Part shown: piece by piece, positions 61,946 to 64,000 of the stretch
Position numbering within the stretch: the stretch's first letter is position 1
Layout of the letters: each line of letters starts with the position of its first letter
NCBI GenBank assembly: GCA_905250125.1
Contig: CAJNOL010001261.1
Location: 1 to 64,000, forward strand
Reading direction: 5' to 3'
Source of the DNA: Rotaria sordida
Lineage: Eukaryota; Rotifera; Eurotatoria; Philodinida; Philodinidae
DNA length: 64,000 bases
Made by a program: the position numbers and the translations under genes
The notes under the pieces: model-generated
Seen by the model: the letters and a program-made list of their open reading frames with translations, nothing else
Database searches by the model: none
What the model was told of the DNA's origin: nothing

Positions 61946-64000
61946 AACTCTTTTTTCTTTTTTTTTGTGTATATATAATACAAAATAAATAAATTATACC
62001 TCGTTCATTATAAAAAAAAAAAAAAAGACAATGCTATTTGAAGTGTTACAGGTTAAATTTCAATCTTCTAAGATAGTCTTGTAAATCATGTTTCTTATTT
62101 TAAATAAAAAACATTTACTTTTACTGTTCATGAAAATAAAAGTTCACATATATGATTGTTTAACTTCACAAGTAGGAATCAATTCATGAACGAACAGTTA
62201 TACTATTTCTTGATTGAAATTATGTCCGTTCAACTTTAATATATGATAGACGATAAATTATTTAAATTATAGTTGTTAATATTATAAACAAAAACATGTA
62301 TGATTAGTTTTGTTCAGAGAGACGTAAATAGGTCTAATATTAACAAATGGAAAGAAAAATTGTATTGCATTTCAAATTGATGGAAGCAAGAAAGATATAG
62401 CATCTTCGACGAATTAGTTCATTACTCATGTTCTTGTCCTAAAAATAGTTTAAACGTTGCCTATTTCAATACAAATGGACTAGATTGTTTCGTTCTTCAC
62501 TTCTACACTGAGAGAGAATATATATATATATATATATATATATGTTTAATTGAGACAAATTACGTGTCGGTGACCAACATGAATAACAATCAGTGTATAT
62601 GTAGATATGATATATTTTCTTTGTCTTCTTACTTGGCAAAGAAATGAGATGATGTTACGCATATTGAAGTTACAAAATAGATGATGCATAAAACATCAGT
62701 ATAGAATGTTGAATGTGAATGATATCAACAGTCAATCGAAATGTATAAGGTTAGAAGTGATAAACAACTGTATGAGCTCTTAAGAATAGAATACAATATA
62801 TGTTTTAATGAGAAACAAGTCCATGACTTTTCAATAATATTATGACTGTTTTAATACTAATTATTATTCAACTAATCTTTATTAGTATTTCAAAATTTTA
62901 CGATTCATTGAAAAATAAAAAATACATTAAAAAATAAAGCATATCACAATAAAAAATTTAGACAAAGAGATTCAACAAAGTAGAATATGTGATCAGTGTT
63001 TAATTCTTCTATTTGATAGAAAGTCTGAGAAACATTATGACTATATCGATTAAATATAATCGAGTAACATGTTTGATAGTTTTATCATTGCTTAACCAGT
63101 TTTTTACGCAAATTCTGTTAAGGATACGTTATAAAAAGGAATTAAGTAGTTAAATATTAACTTCGTACACTTTAATCAGATTGATAAAGCAAGTATTTAA
63201 TTTTATACAAATACTTAAAACGACATTAAATCCATCAACAGTTATCTGACTGCATTTCATTTGAGTTATAAAGACAAAGTGAATTAACGGACTTTGCTGT
63301 ACTTTTAGAAAAGAATATCAATACTTTGGTTTTGAAGTGATGTGGAAAACAGTTGTTTCGGCTTTTGAAAACAATCGATGAAATATTTTATTAACTATTT
63401 TGTTGTGAGTAATTTATATAAATGAGCATATCATAATAGTATTTATCTTACATTTTCAGAAAATGAGCAAATGTTGGTTTAATGTATAAATTAGTTGTTG
63501 CGGTTAACTTGAAAAAACCACTAAAAATGCATGAAGCACTAGGAAAATCGATATTCATCGTGTCGTTAAATTAAAAAAACTCGGTCATGTATAAACATTT
63601 GGCGACAATGCAGTTGAATAAGAGAGTACATATGGGGGTGACCAACTTGACTGGTACCCCAAGATAATAAATAGGAAATGATATTATTCCAAGGAGTAGT
63701 ATATTATGAATTTTATACCAAATGAAAGCTCGTTGAAAATGAGATTTATTGGTACTAAATAATATGAACAGGAGGTATGATCAACTCAGGAAACCAATTG
63801 ATACCCTTTATAGTGTTGGTATGCGGCTTATGACAACAGGTCTCAACGCACTATTATGTATGTCCATAACCTCAGGAACATTAATATTGATTATTTTTCA
63901 AAGTTCTAAGTTGACCAACGGACGCTTTTTTATTCTGATCATACGGTGACTGTAGCAATTCAATACCTCGCTACTTATCGTCATCGATCTGTTAAATACA
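61946..64000. other. intergenic to window end
   Basis: Homeobox 3' end with AATAAA-type signals near 61984, then AT-rich DNA with an AT microsatellite at 62519-62543. The open frame at 63749-63949 begins near a less AT-rich patch (GGGGGTGACCAACTTGACTGG near 63634) but shows no family I recognise. Confidence 0.55.
62519..62543. repeat. AT microsatellite
   Basis: About twelve AT units in an otherwise non-coding stretch. Confidence 0.9.

Noticed and set aside
63749..63949. 66-residue frame near the window end
   Set aside because: No domain or splice context recognised; not enough evidence for a gene.

Overview
This is a eukaryotic, intron-rich and strongly AT-rich window. Animal-type genes are present (rapsyn, ERK MAP kinase, calpain-15, a BIR/RING IAP, a K50 homeobox). 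Most introns are about 50-75 nt, and there is an interstitial block of the hexamer TGTGGG, which I recall as the bdelloid rotifer telomere unit. With the mix of foldback elements and DNA transposons, the best guess is a bdelloid rotifer (Rotaria/Adineta type). That assignment is inference, not proof. One 100-N assembly gap lies at 16227-16326.

Layout. 1-459: 3' end of a two-helix membrane protein. 863-1017: head-to-head telomere-like repeat. 1454-4498 (+): calpain-15-like gene with an altered catalytic Asn. 4595-7407: apparently intact Tc5/pogo-like DNA transposon with about 360-bp terminal inverted repeats. 7408-14400: gene-poor stretch holding a piggyBac-type MITE with perfect TTAA duplications. 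14404-18863 (+): ERK1/2 with tandem CRE sites and a TATA box upstream. 19703-25074 (+): DDX27/Drs1 helicase. 25792-31101 (+): a 1053-residue IAP-like protein with seven BIR-like units and a C-terminal RING. 31244-37196 (+): 3-hydroxyacyl-CoA dehydrogenase, starting 142 nt after the IAP gene. 37335-39724 (-): rapsyn, convergent with HADH. 43567-44010 (+): secreted cysteine-knot-like peptide. 44134-44900 (+): orphan gene. 48402-49382 (+): orphan type I membrane protein. 51314-54286 (+): ATG4 protease. 57404-59287 (+): type II membrane glycosyltransferase-like protein. 61130-61945 (+): K50 homeobox gene.

The genes do not form one pathway; they are ordinary housekeeping, signalling and developmental genes plus lineage-specific ones. 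For the complete multi-exon models, the exon joins I list keep the reading frame from start to stop.

The strongest unexplained pattern is intron architecture. Introns are either very short or longer than about 700 nt. Of 12 long introns, six hold a long foldback (inverted-repeat) sequence, one holds a decayed IS5/ISL2EU-like transposon, and one contains a short inverted repeat next to the assembly gap. Several genes also have a splice-acceptor-like AG just before their ATG, compatible with spliced-leader trans-splicing. This fits best for the IAP-HADH pair, which looks operon-like.
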